Assembly (NCBI GenBank): GCA_963732345.1
Contig: CAVSZI010000009.1
Location: 62,001-126,000 of the forward strand
Reading direction: 5' to 3'
Source: Bog-532 sp963732345
GTDB taxonomy: Bacteria; Actinomycetota; Actinomycetes; Streptosporangiales; Streptosporangiaceae
DNA length: 64,000 nucleotides
Positions 8,102 through 16,415 of the stretch are shown here, piece after piece. Within the stretch, counting starts at the first letter, position 1, and every line of letters starts with the position of its first letter. Below the pieces are notes generated by a model. The model saw only the letters and a program-made list of their open reading frames with translations. It made no database searches and was not told where the DNA came from. Position numbers and translations under genes: made by a program.

Positions 8102-8968
8102 GTGGGTCTGATGACGGAGGTGGCACACGGACCGACCGTCCTTCGCATCCTTCTCGGCACGCACTTGCGGCGTCTGCGCGAAGGCAGGCGGATCTCGGCC
8201 CAGCAGGCGGCGAAAGTCATCCGCGGGTCGGAATCCAAGATCAGCCGGATCGAGCTGGGCAGGAATGCGATCAGGGAAATCGACATCCTGGACCTGCTGA
8301 CCTACTACGGCGTGGACCACGACGAGCGCGAGCAGTTGCTGACCCTGGCCGAGCAGGCGAACCGCCCGGGCTGGTGGCACCGCCACACCGACATCCTGCC
8401 CGAGTGGTTCCAGACCTACGTCGGGATGGAGGAGTCCGCGGCGTCCATCCGAATCTACGAGCCGCAGTTCGTTCCCGGTCTGCTGCAGACCGAGGGCTAC
8501 GCCACGGCCGTCCTGGCCCTGGGCGACTTCTCTCCCGAGGAGGCGGAACGCCACGTGCTGGTCCGTAAGGAACGGCAGCGGCGCTTCGCGAGCGGCGAGC
8601 TGAAGCTGTGGGTGATCATCGAGGAGCCCGCGCTGCGGCGCCCGGTCAGCGATGCCCGCACGCAGCGGGACCAGATCAGGTACCTGCTGGAGGCGAGCGA
8701 ACGATCCAACCTCACGCTTCAGGTGGTGCCGTACGGCGTCGGGGGGCACGCGGTGCCGAGCGGGTTCAGCGTGCTGCGGTTCGGTGACCGGGAGCTGCCC
8801 GACATCGTCTACGTCGAGCACCTGACCAGCGCCCTCTACCTGGACAAGCAGGCCGACGTCGACCAGTACGTGCTGGCGATGGAGCGGCTGAGCATCGTCA
8901 GCGCGCAGCCGTCCGCGACTCCGGACCTCCTGCGGTCGATCATCGGCGAACTGGATGGGCAGCGATGA
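8102..8968 (+). CDS. XRE-family HTH regulator with DUF5753 domain
   Basis: The 288-residue protein has an N-terminal helix-turn-helix (LGTHLRRLREGRRISAQQAA, then GSESKISRIELGR) and a C-terminal DUF5753 region with the signatures GWWHRHTDILPEWFQTYVGM, RIYEPQFVPGLLQTEGYA and the later VVPYGVGGHAVPSGFSVLRF. This is the WhiJ-like class that pairs with DUF397 proteins in actinomycete development and antibiotic control. The GTG at 8102 is favoured because GGAGAGGA ends 4-7 bases before it; an ATG at 8111 is the alternative. The DUF397 gene overlaps its stop. Confidence 0.9.
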   Translation: MGLMTEVAHGPTVLRILLGTHLRRLREGRRISAQQAAKVIRGSESKISRIELGRNAIREIDILDLLTYYGVDHDEREQLLTLAEQANRPGWWHRHTDILPEWFQTYVGMEESAASIRIYEPQFVPGLLQTEGYATAVLALGDFSPEEAERHVLVRKERQRRFASGELKLWVIIEEPALRRPVSDARTQRDQIRYLLEASERSNLTLQVVPYGVGGHAVPSGFSVLRFGDRELPDIVYVEHLTSALYLDKQADVDQYVLAMERLSIVSAQPSATPDLLRSIIGELDGQR

Positions 8969-9198
8969 GCCGCTTCCGCAACGGTATGCGCGCCAGTGAG
9001 CTGCGGGGCACCACGTGGGTAAAGAGCAGCCGGAGCGGTCCCACCGGGGGCAACTGCGTGCAGATGGCCGTCCTGCCGGGCGGCGGGATCGCGGTGCGGA
9101 ACTCCCGGCATCCCGAGGGCCTGGCCCTCATCTTCACCGGCGCGGAGTGGAACGCGTTCATCCACCGCGTTACCAGGGACGCGCGCCCGGGGACCTAA
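8965..9198 (+). CDS. DUF397 family protein
   Basis: The 77-residue product carries the DUF397 signature: TTWVKSSRSGPTGGNCVQMA, then GGGIAVRNSRHPEG and a final FTGAEWNAFIHRV. The family acts with XRE/DUF5753 partners, probably by direct binding. The ATG overlaps the stop of the upstream regulator (ATGA), so the two are translationally coupled. A strong hairpin follows 10 bases after the stop. Confidence 0.9.
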   Translation: MSRFRNGMRASELRGTTWVKSSRSGPTGGNCVQMAVLPGGGIAVRNSRHPEGLALIFTGAEWNAFIHRVTRDARPGT

Positions 9199-9208
9199 CC
9201 GGATAGAT

Positions 9209-9245
9209 GTGACGGGTCCCGCTACCCCTCAGCGGGACCCGTCAC
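9209..9245. terminator. Perfect 15-bp hairpin after the XRE/DUF397 operon
   Basis: The arms 9209-9223 (GTGACGGGTCCCGCT) and 9231-9245 (AGCGGGACCCGTCAC) pair perfectly around a 7-base loop. No T-run follows. The position between two convergent gene modules suggests a bidirectional terminator of the GC-rich actinomycete kind. Confidence 0.75.
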
Positions 9246-9272
9246 CCCCAACGCCCGGAGTAAAGGCCCCGG

Positions 9273-9324
9273 GACGATCTTTAGCTAGGAAGGTCGAAGA
9301 CGATCTTTAGCTAGGAAGGTCGAA
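9273..9324. repeat. 26-bp tandem duplication spanning a gene's stop codon
   Basis: Positions 9273-9298 and 9299-9324 are identical 26-bp units (starting GACGATCTTTAGCTAGGAAG). The right copy contains the last codons and TAA stop of the minus-strand DUF397 gene; the left copy lies just beyond the stop. Because translation ends in the first copy reached, the duplication leaves the protein unchanged. Confidence 0.9.
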
Positions 9325-9513
9325 CTCGCCGTTCTTGGCACCAATGAGGAAGCACTCCCACTCGTGCCGATTGAACACATGCGGCGTCTTAACGCGGTCC
9401 TTGGTGTCACGGACCGCCACGCCACCCTCGGGCAGGTGGGCTATCTCCACACACCCGCCGGTGCTGCTCGCGCTGCTCTTGAACCAGCGCACTCCTGTGA
9501 GGTCGGTTTCCAT
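9307..9513 (-). CDS. DUF397 family protein
   Basis: The 68-residue protein shows the family pattern: VRWFKSSASSTGGCVEIAHL, GGVAVRDTKD and NRHEWECFLIGAK. The ATG at 9513 has AAAGGAG at good spacing. It lies 137 bp downstream of the second XRE/DUF5753 gene on the same strand and is presumably its partner. Its 3' end is tandemly duplicated. Confidence 0.88.
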   Translation of the reverse strand: METDLTGVRWFKSSASSTGGCVEIAHLPEGGVAVRDTKDRVKTPHVFNRHEWECFLIGAKNGEFDLPS

Positions 9514-9650
9514 CCGCCTCTCCTTTCGATGGACTACTTTCGATGTACTACCGCGGTTCTATCTGGACCTGCTGTTGGGCAACCTGGCCCCGCTGTCGGG
9601 CAACCCAGGCCCGCCGGGACGATGCGTCGCCCGTCCGGCCCCCGGCTTGG

Positions 9651-10505
9651 TCATTCGAGATCTTCCGCCGTCTTGGAGATCAGGTCAGCAGACGCACCCG
9701 GCGACAGGGCCGTCGCCCGGAGACGGTCGAACGCCTCCGCGCAGGTGCGCACTTCCCGATCTTTCTCCAGGTAGATGATCCCGGCCAGGGACTCGACGTA
9801 CGCCACATCGGCGTCGGCCCGCTCAGGAAACTCGAGGATGGAAAAGGGCCCTCTCAGACCCGCGTGCGACCCGCTGTCGAACCGCAGCACCTGGAGCGTG
9901 ACGTTCGGCATCTTGCTCGCCTCGGTCAGCCGCGCGAGCTGACCGCTCATGACCGTGGGCCCGCCGATGGTGCGCCGGATCACGGCCTCGTCCATGATCA
10001 CCCATACGTCGAGCGGCGGATTCCGGTCCAGCATCTCCTGGCGCTTCATCCGCAGGTCGACGAGCCGCTCGATCTGCTCGTCGGTGTCCCGGTTGTTCAC
10101 TTCCCGCAGCACGGCCTGGGCGTATTCCGGCGTCTGGAACAGCCCGTGCACGACCTCGGCCTCAAAGCTGCGCAGCCCGGCGGCTTCGGCCTCCAGCCCG
10201 ACATAAATCCCGAACCCGGTCGGCAGCACGTCGTCGTAGACCGACCACCAGCCCTTGCGGTGACCTTCGCGCGCCATGTCGATCAGGACCTGGCGCTGAG
10301 CCGGATCGGTGACTCCGTACATCTCGAGCATCGCGCTGAGGTACACCAACTTGGTCGGCGCCTTGCCCGTCTCGATGCGCGACAGGGTGGACGCGGCCAC
10401 ACCGAGGTGCTCGGCCACCTCTTCCAGCTTGATGGAGTGAGACTCCCGTAGCCGACGTAGCTCAGAACCGAGCCGCCGGCGACGCACGGTCGGACCCATC
10501 GTCAT
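9651..10505 (-). CDS. XRE-family HTH regulator with DUF5753 domain
   Basis: A 284-residue paralogue of the gene at 8102. The HTH reads SELRRLRESHSIKLEEVAEH with GVAASTLSRIETGKAPTK; the DUF5753 part has GWWSVYDDVLPTGFGIYVGL, FEAEVVHGLFQTPEYA and LRFDSGSHAGLRGPFSILEF. A GAGGGGGTGAG box precedes the ATG at 10505. Together with the DUF397 gene at 9307 it forms a second module facing the first. A 12-bp-arm dyad upstream (10659-10687) is a candidate operator. Confidence 0.9.
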   Translation of the reverse strand: MTMGPTVRRRRLGSELRRLRESHSIKLEEVAEHLGVAASTLSRIETGKAPTKLVYLSAMLEMYGVTDPAQRQVLIDMAREGHRKGWWSVYDDVLPTGFGIYVGLEAEAAGLRSFEAEVVHGLFQTPEYAQAVLREVNNRDTDEQIERLVDLRMKRQEMLDRNPPLDVWVIMDEAVIRRTIGGPTVMSGQLARLTEASKMPNVTLQVLRFDSGSHAGLRGPFSILEFPERADADVAYVESLAGIIYLEKDREVRTCAEAFDRLRATALSPGASADLISKTAEDLE

Positions 10506-10867
10506 GAGCGACTCACCCCCTCAAGGAATCCGGCCGCACGATACCCGCTTTTGCGAGCCGAAGCACGTGCGTGCAGATCGCCGACCATACATAGCACACG
10601 GTAACGAGATCACTTCGTACCGTTCGTTGACAAGGATGACGATACAACAGCAGCGCTCGGGATGAAATCCCATCCGGGATTTCACCCGAGAAATTTGTTT
10701 CATGCACTTGCGCCGCGCCGTCCATGCGGACCATCATCGTTTCTGACGCACGGTGATGGCATTATTACCCAATGCGGTCCCGGGCTGCGAACAAGATATC
10801 CATGGTCATAGGGGGAGGAATGAGGCATGGAGCAGACGCCAACGGGCGATGATCGGCCCAGCCAGCC
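10506..10867. other. Divergent intergenic region between XRE regulator and ATPase gene
   Basis: The 362 bp carry no convincing gene. They must hold the promoters of both flanking divergent genes. The stretch 10580-10660 is comparatively A/T-rich, and an interrupted palindrome lies at 10659-10687. Confidence 0.55.
10659..10687. promoter_or_regulatory. Long inverted repeat upstream of XRE regulator
   Basis: Left arm GGGATGAAATCCC (10659-10671) and right arm GGGATTTCACCC (10676-10687) are inverted copies with one extra A, separated by ATCC. Each arm is itself partly symmetric (GGGAT...ATCCC). The site is about 155 bp upstream of the XRE gene and 180 bp upstream of the ATPase gene, so it could control either. 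Binding is inference. Confidence 0.5.
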
Positions 10868-11275
10868 ATGACGCCCGCAGCGGTTGTCCTCGGTAGCCTG
10901 ACCATCCGCGGACGTCCCGAGCAGGTGTCCAGGGCCAGAGCGTTCGTCACGGCGCTGGCCGGGCCGGCCGCGGAGACGGCCGCCTTGCTGACCTCGGAAC
11001 TGGTGGCCAACGCGGTGCTGCACACCAGTTCGGGCCACGACGGCGGCACCGTGACGGTCGTGGTCAGCGACGTACCCGACGGCCTGCTCGTGGAGGTCGT
11101 CGACGACGGGTCGCCGGACGGCGGCCCCGAGGTGAGCGGGGACCGGTACGCCACCAGAGGCCACGGGCTTTTCCTGGTCGAACAGCTCGCGGCGCGGTGG
11201 GGCTTCGTTCAGGACGGCGCTGGGACGACCGTCTGGTTCCAGGTCGAGGCCGGAAGCGATCCGGCCCGGGATTGA
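10868..11275 (+). CDS. ATP-binding anti-sigma-factor-type regulator (HATPase_c)
   Basis: The 135-residue GHKL ATPase domain resembles SpoIIAB/RsbW kinases: N box LLTSELVANAVLHT, G1 box VEVVDDGSPDGG and G2 box TRGHGLFLVEQLAARWG, ending with GTTVWFQVE. In actinomycetes such stand-alone domains often sit beside XRE/DUF397 modules. The ATG at 10868 lacks a clear Shine-Dalgarno. Target sigma factor or anti-sigma antagonist unknown. Confidence 0.85.
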   Translation: MTPAAVVLGSLTIRGRPEQVSRARAFVTALAGPAAETAALLTSELVANAVLHTSSGHDGGTVTVVVSDVPDGLLVEVVDDGSPDGGPEVSGDRYATRGHGLFLVEQLAARWGFVQDGAGTTVWFQVEAGSDPARD

Positions 11276-11293
11276 CAACTGGGCGGTTAGCCT

Positions 11294-11380
11294 GGACGGA
11301 TTCCCGGGCCCGTCAGCCCGGGACGGAAAGCGGGGCGCGCTAGACCGGGACGGATTCCCGGGCCCGTCAGCCCGGGACGG
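11294..11380. repeat. 33-bp direct repeats with hairpins at the 3' end of a nucleoside hydrolase gene
   Basis: Positions 11294-11326 and 11348-11380 are identical 33-bp units starting GGACGGATTCCCGGGCCCGT, 54 bp apart. Each holds the inverted repeat CCCGGGC-N6-GCCCGGG. The right copy contains the stop codon (11367-11369) of the minus-strand gene; the left copy lies between two convergent genes and can act as a hairpin terminator. Confidence 0.88.
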
Positions 11381-12317
11381 GTACCCAAGCCTGGCCGGGC
11401 GGCCGGTGCGCCGCCCACGTGACCGGGCGCAGCCGCGCCCGCAGCCAGCGGGCGAACGCGACATCGTCGTGGTCCCGGCCGAACAGGACAGCGTCCCCGC
11501 TGTGGCGTTCGGCGATATGCCCAGCCCCGTCCACCGTCACCGCGGCCGGGGCGAACGAGGTAAACGGGAGCCCGAGCGCCGCGGACAGCGCGATCGGGCT
11601 GGCCGGGACGACGGCCGGGTGGTAGCGCGAGAAGAACTGACGGCAGTGCGCCGCCAGCACGCCCGCCCACGGCGTTGCCGCACCGCCGGCCAGTGCGGTG
11701 AACACCGGGGAGGTCACGGTGATCTCGGCGGCCCGGCGGAATGCGGCATCGACGCTCACCAGGCGCAGATAACACGCCGAGGCCAGAACCGGGCGGCCGG
11801 CGGACGGATCGAGGCGGAAATTGCGGGGCGGCAATGCGGCCCGGCCTTCCCCGCGATTCAGCGTCCCGGCCAGCTGGGTGATGAACAGTTTCCGCGCCAG
11901 GGCCGGTTCGGGCCCGAGGACCGCCGCCAGGTTCGACATCGGCCCCAGGCCGATCCAGCGGGCGACGCCGCCGGCCCGGCCGCAGGCCGCCGCGACCGCG
12001 CGCGCGACGTCATCCGGCTGGCGGCCGACCCATTCGGGCGTCAGCCCGGCGGCGAGAAAACACGGCGTCGCGCTGAGCTGCCGCCCGGCGACCACTGGCA
12101 CATCCGGCCGCCCCACGCTGTCGAGCAGGAACCGCGCGAACCGGGCCCGCTGTCCGGACAGCTCGTCGGACGTGACCACCAGCGCCAGCTCCGGCAGCTC
12201 ACGGGCGGCGATGACCAGCGACATCGCGTCGTCGGGCTCGCCACCGACGTCGGTGTCGAGGATGACGGGCAGCCGTTCCCGTGACGAGGCGGGCGCCCAC
12301 CGGGCCGTCATGGTCAT
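11367..12317 (-). CDS. Nucleoside hydrolase-like protein (IUNH fold)
   Basis: The product (about 316 residues) has the N-terminal Ca2+-binding signature of inosine-uridine nucleoside hydrolases in a diverged form, VILDTDVGGEPDDAMSLVIA, and the later GLGPMSNLAAVLG. The second Ca2+/substrate Asp region near the C-terminus appears as RDHDDVAFARWL. The substrate is uncertain because the DTDxGxDD signature has an insertion. An ATG at 12317 has GGAG 9 bases upstream and is preferred over 12332. Its 3' end lies in a repeat. Confidence 0.72.
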   Translation of the reverse strand: MTMTARWAPASSRERLPVILDTDVGGEPDDAMSLVIAARELPELALVVTSDELSGQRARFARFLLDSVGRPDVPVVAGRQLSATPCFLAAGLTPEWVGRQPDDVARAVAAACGRAGGVARWIGLGPMSNLAAVLGPEPALARKLFITQLAGTLNRGEGRAALPPRNFRLDPSAGRPVLASACYLRLVSVDAAFRRAAEITVTSPVFTALAGGAATPWAGVLAAHCRQFFSRYHPAVVPASPIALSAALGLPFTSFAPAAVTVDGAGHIAERHSGDAVLFGRDHDDVAFARWLRARLRPVTWAAHRPPGQAWVPVPG

Positions 12318-12480
12318 GGCGTCCGGCTCCATCCCGTGTCCAGGGCCGGCTAAACCGAGGCCTGGCGGATCACGGCCCGCCCGGGCCTGCCCGGATCCTG
12401 ATCAGATCTTGCCCTCATCTCGACCAGGAGAAACCCATCTCATTTACTAAGAGTCACAGTTTTTGTTAACTATAGGTAGC

Positions 12481-12645
12481 CTAGCTACCCGGGCCGGCCA
12501 GGCCGCGCCGGTAGGCGAAGCTGACCGCCTGGGCCCGGTCCCGGGCACCGATCTTGGCCAGCAGGTGATTGACGGGGCCTTTCACGGTGGCCTCGCTGAC
12601 CACCAGACGCTGGGCGATCACCGCGTTGGACAGCCCCGCCGGTCC
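12481..12645 (-). pseudogene. C-terminal LuxR-type HTH remnant of a response regulator
   Basis: Reading the minus strand gives GLSNAVIAQRLVVSEATVKG, then PVNHLLAKIGARDRAQAVSF and AYRRGLAGPGS before a TAG at 12481-12483. This is the NarL/FixJ HTH with its usual ending. The expected TVKxHV is TVKGPV, and nothing upstream of the first helix remains because bioA ends at 12664. A 6-bp hairpin GGTAGC-CTA-GCTACC spans its stop (12475-12489). Confidence 0.7.
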
Positions 12646-12663
12646 GGGTGGCCGAAGCGCGGG

Positions 12664-13959
12664 TTAGGCCGCGGCCACGGCCGCCAGCACGCCGGAGCAG
12701 ATGCGGGCCAGGTCATCGTCGCCGGTGACGTACGGCGGCATGGTGTAAACGAGATCGCGGAACGGGCGCAGCCAGACGCCCTCCGCGACAGCCGCCTTCG
12801 TCGCCGCGGCGATGTCCACGTCGTGATCGAGCTGGACCACGCCGATCGCGCCGAGCACGCGGACGTCGGTGACCCCGGGCAGCGCCCGGGCCGGGGCGAG
12901 CCCGGCGCGCAGCCCCGCCTCGATCCGGCGGACCTGCGCCTGCCAGCCGCCGGGGTAGCCGGTGAGCAGCACCTCCAGCGAGGCGCTCGCGACCGCGCAG
13001 GCCAGCGGGTTGCCCATGAACGTCGGCCCGTGCGCGAGCACTGGCACCTCCCCGCCGGAGATGCCTGCCGCGACCTCCGGCGTGCACAGCGCGGCGGCCA
13101 GCGTGAGATAGCCGCCGGTCAGCGCCTTGCCCAGGCACATCACGTCCGGGCTCACCCCGGCGTGGCCGGCCGCGAACAGCATCCCGCTGCGGCCGAAGCC
13201 GGTGGCGATCTCGTCGAAGATCAGCAGCACGCCGTGCTCGTCGCAGGCGGACCGCAGCACGCGCAGGTAGCTGGGGTCGTGGAAGCGCATCCCGCCGGCG
13301 CCCTGCACCACCGGCTCGACGATCACCGCGGCCAGTTCGTCCGCGTGCCGGGCGATCAGTCCGGTCAGCCCGGCGGCGTAGCCGGGGTCCAGGCCGGCCG
13401 CGAAACCGGCCGGCGGCAGGCCGGCGAAGACCTGCTGGGGCAGCACCCCTTCCCACATCCGGTGCATGCCGCCGTCAGGGTCGCACACGGACATCGCCCA
13501 GAACGTGTCGCCGTGGTACCCGCCGCGCCAGGTGAGGAGCTTCCGCTTGGCCCGCTGGCCGCGCGAGCGCCAGTACTGCAGACACATCTTGATCCCGACC
13601 TCGACCGCGACCGAACCGGAATCGCACAGGAAGACGTGTTCCAGGCCGTCCGGGGTCAGCGTGGCCAGCCGGTCACACAGCCGCACCGCTGCCTCGTGGG
13701 TCAGGCCGCCGAACATCACATGGCTCATCCGGTCCAGCTGCGACCGGGCCGCCGCGTCCAGGGCCGGGTGCCGGTACCCGTGGATGGCCGCCCACCACGA
13801 CGACATTGCGTCCACCAGTTCGGGGGCGTCCGGCCCGGCCAGCCGGAGCCGGACCCCGGACGCGGATTCCACCGGCAGCGGGGGATGCGTGCCCGGCATG
13901 GGCGCGTACGGGTGCCAGACGCGCAGCCGGTCGGTTTCAAGGAGCTGAGTGGTCCGCAT
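12664..13959 (-). CDS. bioA: Adenosylmethionine-8-amino-7-oxononanoate aminotransferase
   Basis: The 431-residue class III PLP aminotransferase converts KAPA to DAPA in biotin synthesis with AdoMet as amino donor. BioA features: an N-terminal LRVWHPYAPMPG, MSSWWAAIHGYRHP, SGSVAVEVGIKMCLQYW, IFDEIATGFGRSG (PLP-ring Asp) and the Schiff-base lysine in CLGKALTGGY. No bioB, bioD or bioF lies next to it in the window. It abuts a LuxR remnant on its 3' side. Confidence 0.93.
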   Translation of the reverse strand: MRTTQLLETDRLRVWHPYAPMPGTHPPLPVESASGVRLRLAGPDAPELVDAMSSWWAAIHGYRHPALDAAARSQLDRMSHVMFGGLTHEAAVRLCDRLATLTPDGLEHVFLCDSGSVAVEVGIKMCLQYWRSRGQRAKRKLLTWRGGYHGDTFWAMSVCDPDGGMHRMWEGVLPQQVFAGLPPAGFAAGLDPGYAAGLTGLIARHADELAAVIVEPVVQGAGGMRFHDPSYLRVLRSACDEHGVLLIFDEIATGFGRSGMLFAAGHAGVSPDVMCLGKALTGGYLTLAAALCTPEVAAGISGGEVPVLAHGPTFMGNPLACAVASASLEVLLTGYPGGWQAQVRRIEAGLRAGLAPARALPGVTDVRVLGAIGVVQLDHDVDIAAATKAAVAEGVWLRPFRDLVYTMPPYVTGDDDLARICSGVLAAVAAA

Positions 13960-14078
13960 CCGGCCAGGCTACGGCGAGGCGCTCGTGACCGGCCCAGCGA
14001 CCCCGGCCGGTAGGCCGGGTGAGCGGCCGGTGTGCCGGCGAAGTACCGCCGCGGGGCGCGGAGCGCATGCGGGGGGCT

Positions 14079-14140
14079 CCGGGGGGTCGTCCCCCCGGGC
14101 CAGCACTGGGTTCCGGGGGGTCGCTCCCCCGGGCCAGCAC
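14079..14140. repeat. Two 28-bp hairpin repeats downstream of der
   Basis: Near-identical 28-bp units at 14079-14106 and 14113-14140 start 34 bp apart. Each contains a G-run and C-run that pair around a tetraloop (GGGGGG-TCGT-CCCCCC in one copy), followed by GGGCCAGCAC. They start 4 bases after the der stop codon on the minus strand and probably act as a double terminator. Confidence 0.8.
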
Positions 14141-14144
14141 ATTA

Positions 14145-15674
14145 CTATCGGCCGCTGGCGCTGCGGCCCCGCGACGATGAGCCACGCCCGCGCTTTTCCC
14201 GCATCCGCATCGATACCTTCAGCGGGCTGCCCTCGAAGCCGAACTCCTCGCGCAGTTTCCGCTCCACGAACCGGCGGTAGGCGGCCTCCAGGAACCCCGT
14301 GGTGAACAGCACGACGTGCGGGGGCCGGATCCCGGCCTGCGTGGCGAACAGGACCTTCGGCTGGCGCCCGCCGCGCACCGGCGGCGGGGTCGCCGCGATC
14401 AGGCCGGTCAGCCAGCTGTTCAGGCGCCCGGTCGGGACCCGGGTCTCCCAGCCCGCCAGGGCCGTCTCGATCGCGGGGACCAGCCGGTCGACATGCCGCC
14501 CGCTGGTGGCGGAGATATTGACCCGCGGCGCCCAGCGCGCGTTGTACAGCTGCCGGCCGATCTCGCGTTCCAGGTAGTGCTGCCGTTCCTCGTCGACCAT
14601 GTCCCACTTGTTGAACGCGATGACGAGGGCGCGCCCGGCCTCGATGACCATCGAGATGATCCGCAGGTCCTGCTCGGTCAGCGGCTGGCTGGCGTCGATC
14701 AGCACCACGGCGACCTCGGCGACCTCCAGGGCGCCCGCGGTCCGCAGCGCCGCATAGTAGTCGGCGCCCTGGCTCTCCCGGAACCGCCGCCTGATGCCGG
14801 CCGTATCCACGAACCGCCAGGTCTTGCCGCCAAGCTCGATCAGCTCATCCACTGGGTCCCGGGTCGTGCCGGCCTCGGCGTCGACCAGCACCCGCTGCTC
14901 CCCCGCCAGCTTGTTCAGCAGGCTGGACTTGCCGACGTTGGGCCGGCCGATCAGGGCCACCCGGCGCGGCCCGGACGGCCGGGTGCGGGGCTGCGGCGGC
15001 GGTTCGGGCAGGGCCTCGAGAACGGCGTCGAGCAGGTCACCGCTGGCGCGCCCGTGCACCGCGCTAACCGGGTAGGGCTGGCCGAGCCCGAGCGACCACA
15101 GCGACGAGGCGGTCAGCTCGATGGCGGCGTTGTCGACCTTGTTGGCCGCGACCACAACAGGCACGCCGGAGCGGCGCAGCACGTCCGCGACGGCGTCGTC
15201 GGCGTCGGTGGCCCCCACCGTGGCGTCCACGACGAACAGCACGGCGTCGGCCGCCTTCGCGGCGATCCGGGCCTGCCCGGCGATCCGCGCCGCCAGCGAT
15301 CCCGTCTTCTCCTCCGACGGCTCCCAGCCGCCGGTGTCAACCAGGGTGAACTGCCGCCCGCGCCAGTTCGCGTCGTAGGCGACCCGGTCGCGGGTGACGC
15401 CCGGGGTGTCCTCCACGACGGCCAGCCGGCTGCCGATGATCCGGTTGACCAGCGTGGACTTGCCGACGTTCGGCCTGCCGACCACCGCCACCACGGACCG
15501 TTCGGCCATCTCATCGTCGTTTATTCCGCCGAACGGGACCTCTGCGGGGTACTCGTCGTCCAGGGGGTACTCGCGGTCCGCGGCGTCGTCGGGGGAGGAG
15601 TCGTTTACCTCCGGCACCCCAGGGACGAATTCGTCGTCGGTGCTGAAGGCGGCGGCGTCGTCGTCCGGGCTCAC
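14145..15674 (-). CDS. der: Ribosome biogenesis GTPase Der (EngA)
   Basis: The 509-residue protein has two consecutive GTPase domains and a C-terminal KH-like domain, the layout unique to Der, needed for 50S assembly. Domain 1: P-loop VVGRPNVGKSTLVNR, DTPG, NKVD. Domain 2: P-loop LIGRPNVGKSSLLNK, DTAG, NKWD. An acidic N-terminal extension of about 55 residues precedes domain 1, as in other actinomycetes. The GTG at 15674 overlaps the cmk stop by 4 bases, so the two are coupled. Confidence 0.95.
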   Translation of the reverse strand: MSPDDDAAAFSTDDEFVPGVPEVNDSSPDDAADREYPLDDEYPAEVPFGGINDDEMAERSVVAVVGRPNVGKSTLVNRIIGSRLAVVEDTPGVTRDRVAYDANWRGRQFTLVDTGGWEPSEEKTGSLAARIAGQARIAAKAADAVLFVVDATVGATDADDAVADVLRRSGVPVVVAANKVDNAAIELTASSLWSLGLGQPYPVSAVHGRASGDLLDAVLEALPEPPPQPRTRPSGPRRVALIGRPNVGKSSLLNKLAGEQRVLVDAEAGTTRDPVDELIELGGKTWRFVDTAGIRRRFRESQGADYYAALRTAGALEVAEVAVVLIDASQPLTEQDLRIISMVIEAGRALVIAFNKWDMVDEERQHYLEREIGRQLYNARWAPRVNISATSGRHVDRLVPAIETALAGWETRVPTGRLNSWLTGLIAATPPPVRGGRQPKVLFATQAGIRPPHVVLFTTGFLEAAYRRFVERKLREEFGFEGSPLKVSMRMREKRGRGSSSRGRSASGR

Positions 15675-16405
15675 CGGGTCGTCCTCGCGGTATCGGGGAG
15701 CTTGGCCCGCTGAATCGCCAGGCCCGCGATCATCTCCACCACGTCCTCGAGCGAGAACAGCGTCGAATCGACGTCCACCGCGTCCGGGGCCTTCGCCATC
15801 TGCGCCGCGTCCATCCGGTCCCGGCGGGCCTGCTCGGCCTGGGTCGCGGCGACGGTCGCCGTGGCGTCGCCGGCCAGGTCGGCGGTGCGGCGGGTGGCCC
15901 GGGCCACTTCGCTGGCGGTGAGGAAGACCTTGACCACCGCGTCGGGCGCGACCACCGTGCCGATGTCACGCCCCTCTGCGACGATGCCCCGCCCCTCGGC
16001 CCGGGCGCGGGCGATGATCTCGCGCTGCATGGCGATCAGCCGCGCGCGGACCTGCGGGATGCGGGCCACCGCGGACACCGCGCCGGACACCTCACGGGTC
16101 CGGATCGCCGCCGACACATCCCGGCCGTCGACCGTCACCCACGGGCCGTCGGGGTCGGTCCCCACCTCGATGACGGGATCACCGACGTGCTGGGCCACCG
16201 CCTCAGCGTCATCGACCGGGATGCCATGGGCCAGCAGCCACCAGGTCAGGGCCCGGTACATGGCGCCGGTGTCGAGGTAGCGGAGGCCGAGGGCGCGGGC
16301 CGCCCCGCGCGAGGTGCTCGATTTTCCCGACGCTGACGGACCGTCGACGGCGATGACGATTCCGCTGCCCAATGATCCGCCGTGGCTGTCCGCAGAAATG
16401 CTCAC
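15671..16405 (-). CDS. cmk: Cytidylate kinase
   Basis: The enzyme phosphorylates CMP and dCMP. It has the P-loop IAVDGPSASGKSSTSRGAAR, followed by YLDTGAMYRALTWW, the CMP-binding IRTREVSGAVSAVARIPQVR and the lid region EGRDIGTVVAPDAVVKVFLTA (given here in part). The start is uncertain: GTG at 16405 leaves a 10-base gap to tyrA, GTG at 16438 would overlap tyrA by 23 bases; neither has a clear Shine-Dalgarno. The operon order is aroH, tyrA, cmk, der. Confidence 0.92.
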   Translation of the reverse strand: MSISADSHGGSLGSGIVIAVDGPSASGKSSTSRGAARALGLRYLDTGAMYRALTWWLLAHGIPVDDAEAVAQHVGDPVIEVGTDPDGPWVTVDGRDVSAAIRTREVSGAVSAVARIPQVRARLIAMQREIIARARAEGRGIVAEGRDIGTVVAPDAVVKVFLTASEVARATRRTADLAGDATATVAATQAEQARRDRMDAAQMAKAPDAVDVDSTLFSLEDVVEMIAGLAIQRAKLPDTARTTR

Positions 16406-16415
16406 ACCCGCAAGG

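Noticed and set aside
7887..8126. Minus-strand open frame over the GACA-N4-TGTC sites
   Set aside because: No protein-like features; the region is AT-rich and regulatory in character.
12463..14013. Plus-strand open frame opposite bioA
   Set aside because: His/Arg/Gly/Pro-rich shadow of bioA without any domain.
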